This document shows positions 1-6,323 of a DNA stretch of 6,870 nucleotides, piece by piece. The stretch covers positions 1 through 6,870 of the forward strand of contig DQVB01000479.1 of assembly GCA_015661985.1 (NCBI GenBank). Direction: 5' to 3'. Source of the stretch: Planctomycetota bacterium. GTDB taxonomy: Bacteria > Planctomycetota > Planctomycetia > Pirellulales > Thermoguttaceae. Every line of letters starts with the position of its first letter. Within the stretch, counting starts at the first letter, position 1. The translations under genes and the position numbers were made by a program. Under the pieces are notes generated by a model. That model ran no database searches. It worked only from the letters and a program-made list of their open reading frames with translations, and was not told the DNA's origin.

Positions 1-6
1 CCCCAG

Positions 7-1638
7 TCAGTAGTAGTCATCCACCTCAGACAGGATCGGCTGGTTGTCCGGATGACGCGTTTCGTTGGCGCTGAACACGCGGATGGCCGGCCGGTCGCGG
101 AAGACGCACTTGTTTTCGCATATCCCGCAGCCGATGCACCGCTCGGGATCCACCCGCGGCTGGCCGATCACCTTCCGGTTGCCCTCGTGGTCCACCACCT
201 CCACTTCGACCGTGTAGATCGCCTTGTCAGGCACCGGACAGTGCTCTTCGCACACGATGCATTCGCGCCCGTAGGCGTAGGGAAGGCAGCGGGTCTTGTC
301 GAAGGCGGCCAACCCGATCTTGGTGGCCTGTTTGGCTTCAACACTGAGCAGCTCGATGGCCTGGCTGGGACAGACTTGGCCGCACAGGTTGCACTCGTAG
401 TCGCAGTAGCCGATCTGCGGCACCAGTCGAGGCGTCCACAGGCCCTCCAGCCCCGCTTCGCCAACGGCTGGCTGCAGCGCCCCCGTAGGACAGATTCTCA
501 TGCATAATCCACACCCGGTGCAGCGCTGGAGGAACTCCCGCTCCGGACGGGCTCCCGGTGGTCGGATGAGGCGCGGGTGAAACGTGTTGCCCCGTGCCTG
601 GGGTGTGGCCCGCATGAGCCCCAGCCACGCCAGGCCACCCAGCGCAGAGCCCAACATCGCTCGCCGCGTGAGCCCCACCGGTTGAACTGCCGGCTGCCGG
701 CGCCAAGGCCAAGCCCACTCGAACCGAAGCGCCCCTTGGTTGCAGACGGGCGTGCAGTTCAGACAGCCCATGCATTCCGAAGGCCGCCACCCGGTAGCCG
801 ACTCCTCGGCTGCCGCACCGTGACATCGCATGCCGCACAGTTCGCACTGGTTACACGCCTCGTGGTCGGTGGCCCGGCGCAAGAACGGCCGTTTGGCCAA
901 CAGGCCTAACAGCGCGCCCAGCGGACACAGATACCGGCACCAGAAACGCCGCCGATAGCCGTTCAACAGCAGAATGGTCACGAAGAAGACGGCTATCAAG
1001 CCGCCGCCCACAAACGCTTGGCCAGGCACGACGAAGAGATGGTCTCGAGTGAACTCGTAAATCGGCTCGGTCACCTTTGTGGCCCGCACAGGCCCAATCC
1101 CCGGATCAGCCTGATAGACGGCCGTCGAACCTTCCTCCACAGCCCATTGGAGGGCCGGCCCCAGTGTGACGGCCGTCGTGCGGTAGAGAAGCACCAACGG
1201 ATCGAACAGCGTGCCCCAGTGGCCACCAAAGAGGGCCATCACCAGCAAGCCTGCCAACAGGTAGTACTTCGCCCGCTGGCGAGGCGACCAGGCATTGCGC
1301 CTCCTCGTCTTGCCCTGGGCCTTGTCGAACACCCGGCCAGCCAGATCGTGAAGGGTCCCCAGCGGACATGCCCATCCGCAAAAGACGCGGCCCAGCACGA
1401 TGGTGACCGCCACCATCACCAGCGCCCAGAGGGCGGCCAACGGCACGGCATGGGCAGCCAGCCAAGTGGCCAGCAAGATCAACGGATCGATGAGAAAAAA
1501 CGCCTGGATCCAACCGCTGGGCGCAACCCCCGGCTGCGGCCGCGCCAGGGCCACCAGCCCGAAGAAAGCCAAGAGGACCACGATCTGCACGGCCCGGCGC
1601 AGCCGAATCCCGCGGGCCACCCTCCGGCGCTTCTTCAT
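7..1638 (-). CDS. NapH/NapG-like fused 4Fe-4S membrane polyferredoxin
   Basis: Probable membrane-bound electron-transfer protein, with quinol-side anchor and ferredoxin relay in one chain of 543 residues. Numbering below counts the alternative TTG start as residue 1, so subtract 1 for the ATG start used here. Hydrophobic segments lie near 15-33, 44-64, 66-84, 125-141 and 208-227. The two NapH/CcoG-type CxxxCP motifs are at C88-C92 and C235-C239. Two CxxCxxCxxxC motifs follow at 263-273 and 290-300. A twin-arginine-like LTRRAML with a hydrophobic stretch (324-343) then precedes a NapG-like half with Cys motifs at 374-384, 413-424 (CX3CX2CX3C), 452-468 (CX8CX2CX3CP) and 502-512. That is six potential [4Fe-4S] clusters. 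An AAGGAG at 1650-1655 lies 11 nt before the ATG and 8 nt before a TTG at 1639-1641, so either start is possible. It lies 261 bp downstream of the DUF362 gene on the same strand. The family is clear; the substrate is unknown. Confidence 0.9.
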   Translation of the reverse strand: MKKRRRVARGIRLRRAVQIVVLLAFFGLVALARPQPGVAPSGWIQAFFLIDPLILLATWLAAHAVPLAALWALVMVAVTIVLGRVFCGWACPLGTLHDLAGRVFDKAQGKTRRRNAWSPRQRAKYYLLAGLLVMALFGGHWGTLFDPLVLLYRTTAVTLGPALQWAVEEGSTAVYQADPGIGPVRATKVTEPIYEFTRDHLFVVPGQAFVGGGLIAVFFVTILLLNGYRRRFWCRYLCPLGALLGLLAKRPFLRRATDHEACNQCELCGMRCHGAAAEESATGWRPSECMGCLNCTPVCNQGALRFEWAWPWRRQPAVQPVGLTRRAMLGSALGGLAWLGLMRATPQARGNTFHPRLIRPPGARPEREFLQRCTGCGLCMRICPTGALQPAVGEAGLEGLWTPRLVPQIGYCDYECNLCGQVCPSQAIELLSVEAKQATKIGLAAFDKTRCLPYAYGRECIVCEEHCPVPDKAIYTVEVEVVDHEGNRKVIGQPRVDPERCIGCGICENKCVFRDRPAIRVFSANETRHPDNQPILSEVDDYY

Positions 1639-1649
1639 CAACGATCGAT

Positions 1650-1655
1650 CTCCTT
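1650..1655 (-). promoter_or_regulatory. Ribosome binding site of the Fe-S protein gene
   Basis: AAGGAG on the minus strand, 8 nt before a TTG and 11 nt before the ATG that follows it directly. The spacing slightly favours the TTG and the codon type favours the ATG. The two choices differ by one residue. The site shows that the gene can be translated independently of the DUF362 gene upstream. Confidence 0.6.
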
Positions 1656-1899
1656 CGCCTGCGGCCGCCTATTCAGGCCCCATTCAGTCTGCAAGTGCGG
1701 CCAGCGACACCCGTTCCCCTCCCGGGCTGTCTGCGGCCGCCGCTGGCCCACACGGCCTCGCCAACCGCCGAGCCCCACCGAAGCGGCCACATTCCCCGTG
1801 CTCTACGAAAGGCCTCTCCGCGCGCATCGAAATCGGCGGTGGCCCCTCCGGAAGCCAGGCCCGCCGGCGGCCATGGATCCGCTCTGTCTCGGGGGAACT

Positions 1900-2841
1900 T
1901 CAGGAAACGGCGATCTCTTTGGGCCCCAGCGACCTGTAATCCATGGTTCCCAGGCCCGCCTGATCGCCTTTGACGATCGATCCGATCTGCTCCGGCTTGC
2001 GACCCATCAACTCGGCGCCGAAGGCGTCCAGGGCCACCGGGTCGACGCCCGCGGCCACTGTCGTCTTCAGCAGCACGTCTTCCGGGTTGCCGCCCTTGGG
2101 GCCATGGTCGTTGAGCACACGGACGCAATCCAACACAGATAGGGCGGTCCGCGGCTTCATGAAGCGTGTCAAGTCAGTCAGACACTCGGGGATCGCTTGG
2201 TGGAAGACCCGGCGGTTCTCCATGACCCCCATGTAGTTCTTCATGCACATGGTCAGGCCAGCCAAGCGGTGGTGCTTGGCCACCGGGACGTTGATCAGGA
2301 CATCGCAATCCAGGACTTCCGGGTACAGGGGCACACTCTTCACCCGCTGGCCGCCGATGTTCGTCATCCGGAACCGCCTGCGGTCCAGGTAGACCACTTT
2401 CGCTCCCAATGGCTGTACGGCCGCGGCAATGCCGCTGGACCCATAACTCTTTTGCGCGATATCGCAAGGGTTGTCGCCCACCTTGACGGTCTTCGCGCCG
2501 GCCTCAAAGCAAAGGCGGACCAGTGTGGCTACCACAGCGGGGTTCGTGTTGGCCGCCAGCTCAGGGGTTCGATCCCAGGCCATGTTGGGCTTGATCCATA
2601 CCACATCGCCCCGGCGGACAAACCGCCCCAAGCCACCCAACCCTTCGATCGCCTTTTCCGTCAGCCGGGTGGCCACCTGATCCACTCGGCTCCCGGAAAG
2701 CTGGCCGGAGCCAGCCCAACGGGCGATGGTCATGGCCGGCCTTTTGACCGGGACCAGCGCCCATAGAGGTTCGACCGCCAAGGCCGAAGCGCCGAGAACG
2801 GCGGAATGGGCGAGGAATTGACGTCGTGACTGCTTGCTCAT
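1900..2841 (-). CDS. Tat-exported DUF362 domain protein
   Basis: A 313-residue protein of the DUF362 family; no enzymatic role is established that I know of. The N-terminus carries a canonical twin-arginine motif (SRRQFL, residues 5-10), a small hydrophobic Ala-rich stretch (12-30) and then the mature domain, so folded export by Tat is expected. Family hallmarks are visible: VWIKPNMAW (81-89), NTNP (98-101), an AGAKTVKVGD strand-turn (114-123), DCDVLINVPVAKHH (178-191), TMCMKNYMG (197-205) and AGVDPVALDA (264-273). Cys126, Cys179 and Cys199 are possible ligands but form no ferredoxin ladder. The open frame extends further upstream, to 3030, but the ATG at 2841 is chosen because the Tat motif follows it at once and a perfect AGGAGG lies 7 nt before it. 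The polyferredoxin gene follows on the same strand, which suggests a shared redox role. The family is certain, the function is not. Confidence 0.92.
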   Translation of the reverse strand: MSKQSRRQFLAHSAVLGASALAVEPLWALVPVKRPAMTIARWAGSGQLSGSRVDQVATRLTEKAIEGLGGLGRFVRRGDVVWIKPNMAWDRTPELAANTNPAVVATLVRLCFEAGAKTVKVGDNPCDIAQKSYGSSGIAAAVQPLGAKVVYLDRRRFRMTNIGGQRVKSVPLYPEVLDCDVLINVPVAKHHRLAGLTMCMKNYMGVMENRRVFHQAIPECLTDLTRFMKPRTALSVLDCVRVLNDHGPKGGNPEDVLLKTTVAAGVDPVALDAFGAELMGRKPEQIGSIVKGDQAGLGTMDYRSLGPKEIAVS

Positions 2842-2848
2842 AGGGAAA

Positions 2849-2854
2849 CCTCCT
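2849..2854 (-). promoter_or_regulatory. Strong Shine-Dalgarno fixing the DUF362 start
   Basis: AGGAGG on the minus strand with a 7-nt spacer to the ATG at 2839-2841. It is the best ribosome binding site in the window and decides against the longer frame beginning at 3030. Confidence 0.8.
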
Positions 2855-3001
2855 AGCGAATCGAGGCAGGTATATCCGGCCGGACATGGGGAGCCAAGCA
2901 GGCTTAGAGCCCCCACTTCCAGCCTGGCGGGTTCATCATGGCTGGTCCGCGCCCGCCCTGAGATCAACCCAGAGCCGTCGGCCACCCCCAGTCGGGAAAT
3001 T

Positions 3002-3030
3002 ATCATACTTGGCAACGCGGGATGCCGCAA
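3002..3030 (-). promoter_or_regulatory. Candidate sigma70 promoter for the DUF362 gene
   Basis: On the minus strand a TATGAT box (3002-3007, five of six matches to TATAAT) follows a TTGCGG box (3025-3030, three of six matches to TTGACA) with a 17-nt spacer. It sits in one of the few AT-rich patches of the region. It would give a leader of roughly 150 nt before the ATG. The -35 match is weak, so this is a candidate only. Confidence 0.4.
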
Positions 3031-3093
3031 GGCGCCGAGCGAGGGCCCTGCGATTCAGACGTAAACGCCGGACACGACAAACCCACGGGCCCC

Positions 3094-3146
3094 GTAGCCG
3101 GGCTTCGCTCGTTCTTTCCCGTTCCCGGCTCGGAGAGCCAGGCTAC
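3094..3146. repeat. Imperfect inverted repeat, GTAGCC-type
   Basis: The left end reads GTAGCCGGGCTTCGCTCG and the complement of the right end reads GTAGCCTGGCTCTCCGAGCC. The arms share GTAGCC, then GGCT after one mismatch, with a pyrimidine-rich middle. It resembles the scattered GTAGCC..GAGCC intergenic elements that I associate with Pirellulales genomes; that association is from memory and untested here. Possible roles are a bidirectional transcript end or a mobile palindromic element. Confidence 0.5.
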
Positions 3147-3192
3147 TTCGATATGCTCGCTGCCGTGGAGTCTCGCAAGCCACAGCCTTTCC

Positions 3193-3213
3193 GGCGGCCT
3201 GTTACGCGCCGCC
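3193..3213. repeat. Short hairpin (GGCGGC / GCCGCC)
   Basis: Perfect 6-bp arms at 3193-3198 and 3208-3213 around a 9-nt loop. No T-tract follows on either strand, so it is not a classical intrinsic terminator. In GC-rich DNA such stems also arise by chance. Confidence 0.3.
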
Positions 3214-3301
3214 GCTACGCCCGACTCGACGGGGAAGGCCGGCCCCTACGGGTGTGGACGGCGCGTATCACCTGGCCGGGTTGGCCATCGTTGAAATCTC
3301 G

Positions 3302-3894
3302 TCAGGCGGCGCGGTTGGCCCACAAGACGCGGCCCTGCGGCGAAAGGATCAACACCGGGTGCGGGATCTCGTCGATTGCCCTCTCCAAGAGGTCCCCAGA
3401 CCGCTGGGACGACCGCCCCACCCCTGGATACCCGCCTTTCTCGCCGTGCGCGTGACGCCCTTCTGCCGGGACGCGGTTCTCCAACATCTCCCGGGCGGCC
3501 CGTAACTGTTGGGTCAGCCAGTCGACACGGTGCGCCAAGGCCGCGATCTCGTCCGCGGCGGGCCCAAGAGGAGACGTACCCCGCTCGCCGCCAAACTCGG
3601 GCCCCCCTCGGACCATCTGCCGCTCAATCGCCTCAGGCGAGTCGTCACAGCCCTATGGAACGTGCAAATCGCATCGGCCCAAAAGGCTGCCACCACTGCG
3701 GCCACAACCAACCCCGCAACCACGGCTGTCCCGGCGCCTTCGCCGAAGGCTTGCACCGACCATGCGGTCAGCGCCCGCAGCTGGCTTGACGCGCCACCCG
3801 CCCCCCATGAGCCCAAAGCAACGGTGGCCATCAACCAGAAGGCCAGACCCAGCGCGCCCAGAGCCAAAGCGAACCTGATGGTGACACTTCTCAT
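3302..3894 (-). pseudogene. Two-TM, HAMP and PAS-start signalling protein, frameshifted and truncated
   Basis: The first frame starts at the ATG at 3892-3894, with a GGAGGGGAGGG tract about 12 nt upstream. It gives two membrane segments (residues 7-29 and 54-72) with only about 25 residues between them, then a HAMP-like first helix (VTTRLRRLSGRWSEGG, to residue 98). The matching HAMP second helix (ADEIAALAHRVDWLTQQL) lies in the -1 frame, which ends at 3302. The switch fits a run of six G (3602-3607 on the plus strand as C). The -1 frame continues with DEIPHPVLILSPQGRVLWAN, the first strands of a PAS domain, then TGA. Joined length is about 197 residues, with no kinase, cyclase or other output domain. 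The likely source is a histidine kinase or other HAMP-PAS sensor. Alternatives are programmed -1 frameshifting or a missing G in the sequence. The domain reading is from motifs only. Confidence 0.6.
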
Positions 3895-3912
3895 CGAGCC
3901 AATCCCTCCCCT

Positions 3913-3926
3913 CCACCATATAGTGG
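3913..3926. promoter_or_regulatory. Near-palindrome upstream of the HAMP/PAS start
   Basis: CCACCATATAGTGG is symmetrical except for one pair. It lies about 20 bp before the ATG of the HAMP/PAS gene in an otherwise GC-rich stretch. It could be an operator or hold a weak -10 box, but no convincing -35 box goes with it. Confidence 0.2.
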
Positions 3927-3950
3927 GACAGGATTCTGGGCGATGAGCAG

Positions 3951-3970
3951 CAAAAAAAGTGCCCCGGGGC
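3951..3970 (-). terminator. Weak candidate terminator between trpA and the HAMP/PAS gene
   Basis: On the minus strand the self-complementary GCCCCGGGGC (3961-3970) is followed two bases later by seven T (3952-3958). The run of T is striking for this composition, but the stem has at most three good pairs once a loop is allowed. It is about 130 nt downstream of the trpA stop codon. Confidence 0.25.
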
Positions 3971-4101
3971 GGCCTGGAGACCTGCCGGTGATGGGGGACA
4001 GGCCGAACGGATCGATCAGGACGCCCGGAGCGCCCCGCTGCACAATCCATTGGCCGCCTCCGTCCTGGAACGAACCGGCCGGAGAGAGGGGTGCCGATCG
4101 C

Positions 4102-4908
4102 CTACGGATTTTCCAGCGCATCGAACAGCTGGGTCACAAAACGGCCGACTTCTTCGAGCACCTGGTGGCGAGGCCTGTTGGCCGCCTCGGCCATGCGGCG
4201 CACGATGGCCGACCCGACGATCAGCCCATCGGCCACGGGGGCCAACATGCGCACATGTTCGGGCCGGCTGACCCCGAAACCCACACAGATAGGCAGATCG
4301 GTCTGCCCGCGAAGCCAGCCGACGTTGTCCACCACCTGCTGGGGCAATCGGTCGCGCTCGCCTGTGATGCCCGTCACAGACACGTAGTAGATGAACCCGG
4401 TCGTTTGCGCGGCGATGCGTTGAGCCCGCGAGCGTGGCGTGGTCGGCGTGACCAACTGGATGAGACTGAAGTCGTGCCGGCGGCAGATCTCAGCCAGCGG
4501 CCCGGCTTCTTCGATCAACAGGTCCGGGACGATCGCTCCGGCTGCCCCGGCGGCTTTGGCTTCGGTCACAAAACGTTCCAATCCCCGCCGGTACACGATC
4601 GAATAGCTGACCATGGTGACCATCGGGGCGGTGAGCTCGCCAGTAAGCCTGCCGAGCATCTCCAGGATGTCTTGCAACTTGATCCCCTGGTCCAAGGCCC
4701 TCGTGTACGACGCCTGGATCACCGGTCCGTCGGCGATCGGGTCACTGTAGGGGATCCCCACTTCGCACAGATGGCATCCGCGGGCCACCAGTTGGCGGAG
4801 AACCTGGGCGGTAAACTCCAAATCGGGATCACCGGCGGTGACAAAGGGCATCAAAGCTTTGCGGCCGGTTTGGCGGAGTTCGGCAAATAACGTGTCGATG
4901 GCGGACAT
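4102..4908 (-). CDS. trpA: Tryptophan synthase alpha subunit
   Basis: Cytoplasmic lyase that splits indole-3-glycerol phosphate into indole and glyceraldehyde 3-phosphate; indole is channelled to TrpB. The 268-residue product matches the usual length. Visible family features are the MPFVTAGDP strand-loop (20-28), CEVGIPYSDPIADGP (48-62) with catalytic Glu49 and Asp60 at the same numbers as in E. coli, Tyr175 in GFIYYVS (171-177), the VTGITG loop (178-183) and the phosphate-binding ICVGFGVS (207-214) and ADGLIVGSAIV (226-236). The frame stays open further upstream, but that part overlaps trpB; the ATG at 4906-4908 puts the active site at family numbering. No clear Shine-Dalgarno site precedes it. 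It begins 47 bp after the trpB stop, so the two genes form a trpBA unit. No defects are seen. Confidence 0.97.
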   Translation of the reverse strand: MSAIDTLFAELRQTGRKALMPFVTAGDPDLEFTAQVLRQLVARGCHLCEVGIPYSDPIADGPVIQASYTRALDQGIKLQDILEMLGRLTGELTAPMVTMVSYSIVYRRGLERFVTEAKAAGAAGAIVPDLLIEEAGPLAEICRRHDFSLIQLVTPTTPRSRAQRIAAQTTGFIYYVSVTGITGERDRLPQQVVDNVGWLRGQTDLPICVGFGVSRPEHVRMLAPVADGLIVGSAIVRRMAEAANRPRHQVLEEVGRFVTQLFDALENP

Positions 4909-4955
4909 GGGCAAACTGTGGCGGAAGGCGAGCAAAGGGGCAAAACGTCCAACGC

Positions 4956-6158
4956 TCAAATCGATTCTCCACGGAGCCGCGCCACTTCGGCGGCGTCCTT
5001 GTCGCCGCGGCCCGACAGGCAGACCACGATGGCCTCCTCGGGGTTGCCGTCGCGGGCCAGCTCGATGGCGATGGCCACCGCATGAGCGCTTTCCAGGGCC
5101 GGGATGATGCCCTCGGTGCGCGCCAAGGTGTCGAAGGCGGCCAACGCCTGGCCGTCCGTGGCGCAGGTGTACTCGACGCGCCCTGTCTGTTTCCAGTAGC
5201 TGTGTTCGGGCCCCACGCCCGGATAATCGAGCCCGGCGGAGACCGAATGGACCGGGCACGTTTGGCCGTCCTCGTCCTGCATGACGTAGCTGAAACTGCC
5301 GTGCAACACGCCGGGTCGCCCGAAGGCCAGCGGCGCGGCGTGATCCCCGATCGCCTGGGAACGCCCCCCCGCCTCCACGCCCACCAGCCGCACCTCCTTG
5401 TCCTCGATGAACGGATAGAACATCCCCGCCGCGTTGCTCCCCCCACCCACGCAGGCGACGACCGTGTCGGGAAGGCGGCCCAACTGTTCCAGACACTGGC
5501 CCCGCGTCTCCCGGCCGATCACCGACTGGAAATCCCGCACGATCCGCGGGAACGGACTAGGGCCGACCACCGAACCGAGGATGTAATGGGTCGATTCGAC
5601 TGAAGCCATCCAATCGCGCAAGGCTTCGTTGATGGCGTCCCGGAGGGTCCTGGCCCCACTGGAAACCGGCCGCACCTCGGCCCCCAGGAGTTTCATGCTG
5701 AACACGTTGGGCCGCTGCCGCCGGATGTCCTCTTCGCCCATGTAGATCACGCAGTCCAGACCGAAGCGGGCACAGGCTGTGGCGGTGGCCACCCCGTGCT
5801 GCCCCGCGCCCGTCTCGGCGATCACCCGCCGCTTGCCCATGCGCAGGGCCAACAGCCCTTGGCCCAACGTGTTGTTGATCTTGTGGGCGCCGGTGTGGTT
5901 CAGGTCTTCGCGTTTCAGCAGGATTCGGGATCCCCCACACTCGGCGCTTAGCCGCTCCGCGCAATACAGGGGCGAGGGCCGTCCCACGTAATGACGCAAC
6001 AGCCGTTCCAATTCGCCATGAAAACCCGGGTCCGCCCGAGCCTTCTCGTACTCCTCGGCCAATTGGTCCAAGGCTTGCGTCAAGGTTTCCGGAACGTATC
6101 GCCCTCCAAACGGTCCAAAACGTCCCGCCGCGTCGGGTAACTGACTCAAAGCACGCAT
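4956..6158 (-). CDS. trpB: Tryptophan synthase beta subunit
   Basis: PLP enzyme that joins indole and L-serine to give L-tryptophan in the alpha2-beta2 complex. The 400-residue product has normal length. It shows the family N-terminus GRFGPFGGRYVPETL (12-26), the PLP lysine K93 in NHTGAHKINN, ETGAGQHGVA (115-124) with Glu115, the phosphate-binding GGGSNA (238-243), AGLDYPGVGP (308-317) and LSGRGDKD (381-388). These mark the common TrpB1 type that pairs with TrpA. The ATG at 6156-6158 is preferred because it leaves the usual short leader before GRFGPFGG. A GTG at 6171-6173 would add five residues. Neither has a clear Shine-Dalgarno site. trpA follows after 47 bp. The gene is first in its unit, with a divergent PilZ locus upstream, so other trp genes must lie elsewhere. 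Confidence 0.97.
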   Translation of the reverse strand: MRALSQLPDAAGRFGPFGGRYVPETLTQALDQLAEEYEKARADPGFHGELERLLRHYVGRPSPLYCAERLSAECGGSRILLKREDLNHTGAHKINNTLGQGLLALRMGKRRVIAETGAGQHGVATATACARFGLDCVIYMGEEDIRRQRPNVFSMKLLGAEVRPVSSGARTLRDAINEALRDWMASVESTHYILGSVVGPSPFPRIVRDFQSVIGRETRGQCLEQLGRLPDTVVACVGGGSNAAGMFYPFIEDKEVRLVGVEAGGRSQAIGDHAAPLAFGRPGVLHGSFSYVMQDEDGQTCPVHSVSAGLDYPGVGPEHSYWKQTGRVEYTCATDGQALAAFDTLARTEGIIPALESAHAVAIAIELARDGNPEEAIVVCLSGRGDKDAAEVARLRGESI

Positions 6159-6323
6159 GGGCTGCGCAACCACTTGGGCAACAAGTTGTATGGACGGAAG
6201 GAGGTCATTGTGGGACAGGGCTCCCCCCGGGTCAACCCGTCCGGTCCGCAGTCACCGATGAACTATAATTTTTAGGGGTGCGTCCAATGTGTCCAGTCAA
6301 TTTCTTGCAGAGAATAGCTCCTG
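6159..6323. promoter_or_regulatory. Divergent trpB / PilZ intergenic region with AT-rich promoter island
   Basis: The 165 bp between the two start codons must hold the signals for both directions. A perfect TATAAT lies on the plus strand at 6264-6269, about 55 bp before the PilZ ATG, but no good -35 box sits 16-18 bp upstream. On the minus strand a TTGACT (6295-6300) and a TATAGT (6262-6267) are present, but not at standard spacing. TGGAC occurs twice, nine bases apart (6283-6287 and 6292-6296, seen as GTCCA on the plus strand), which could be a direct-repeat operator. Confidence 0.4.

Larger units (their letters stand above)
2842..3301. other. 460-bp intergenic region, no convincing gene
   Basis: This stretch separates the DUF362 start from the end of the HAMP/PAS fragment. 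Short open frames exist on both strands, but none has a recognisable motif or a supported start. What can be seen is the DUF362 leader and candidate promoter (2842-3030), an imperfect inverted repeat (3094-3146), a 6-bp stem with a 9-nt loop (3193-3213) and a 5-bp stem, TGGCC/GGCCA, at 3273-3287 just beyond the stop codon of the fragment. Confidence 0.6.

Noticed and set aside
1642..1899. Possible extra gene between the DUF362 and Fe-S genes
   Set aside because: An open minus-strand frame crosses it from within the DUF362 gene, but it has no own start, motif or ribosome site. A repeated CTGCGGCCGCC (1659-1669, 1731-1741) is the only structure seen.
1018..2142. 374-codon plus-strand open frame
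   Set aside because: It runs opposite parts of two well-supported genes and across their intergenic gap, is of low-complexity composition and shows no motif.
2842..3030. Upstream extension of the DUF362 frame to 3030
   Set aside because: It would bury the Tat signal inside the protein and ignore the perfect AGGAGG before the ATG at 2841.
3943..4890. 315-codon plus-strand open frame
   Set aside because: It lies opposite trpA, which has every expected motif on the minus strand. The product is rich in Arg, His and Pro with no recognisable domain, as is usual for antisense frames in GC-rich DNA.
4909..5496. Upstream extension of the trpA frame
   Set aside because: It would overlap trpB by more than 500 bp and is low-complexity Arg/Gly-rich. 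The family start is at 4908.
5082..5603. 173-codon plus-strand open frame
   Set aside because: It is antisense to the core of trpB and has no family features.
6198..6275. Plus-strand AGGAGG followed by GTG or TTG (17-22 codons)
   Set aside because: The site looks like a good ribosome binding site, but both frames end after a few residues of no character, and it precedes the only candidate plus-strand promoter box.
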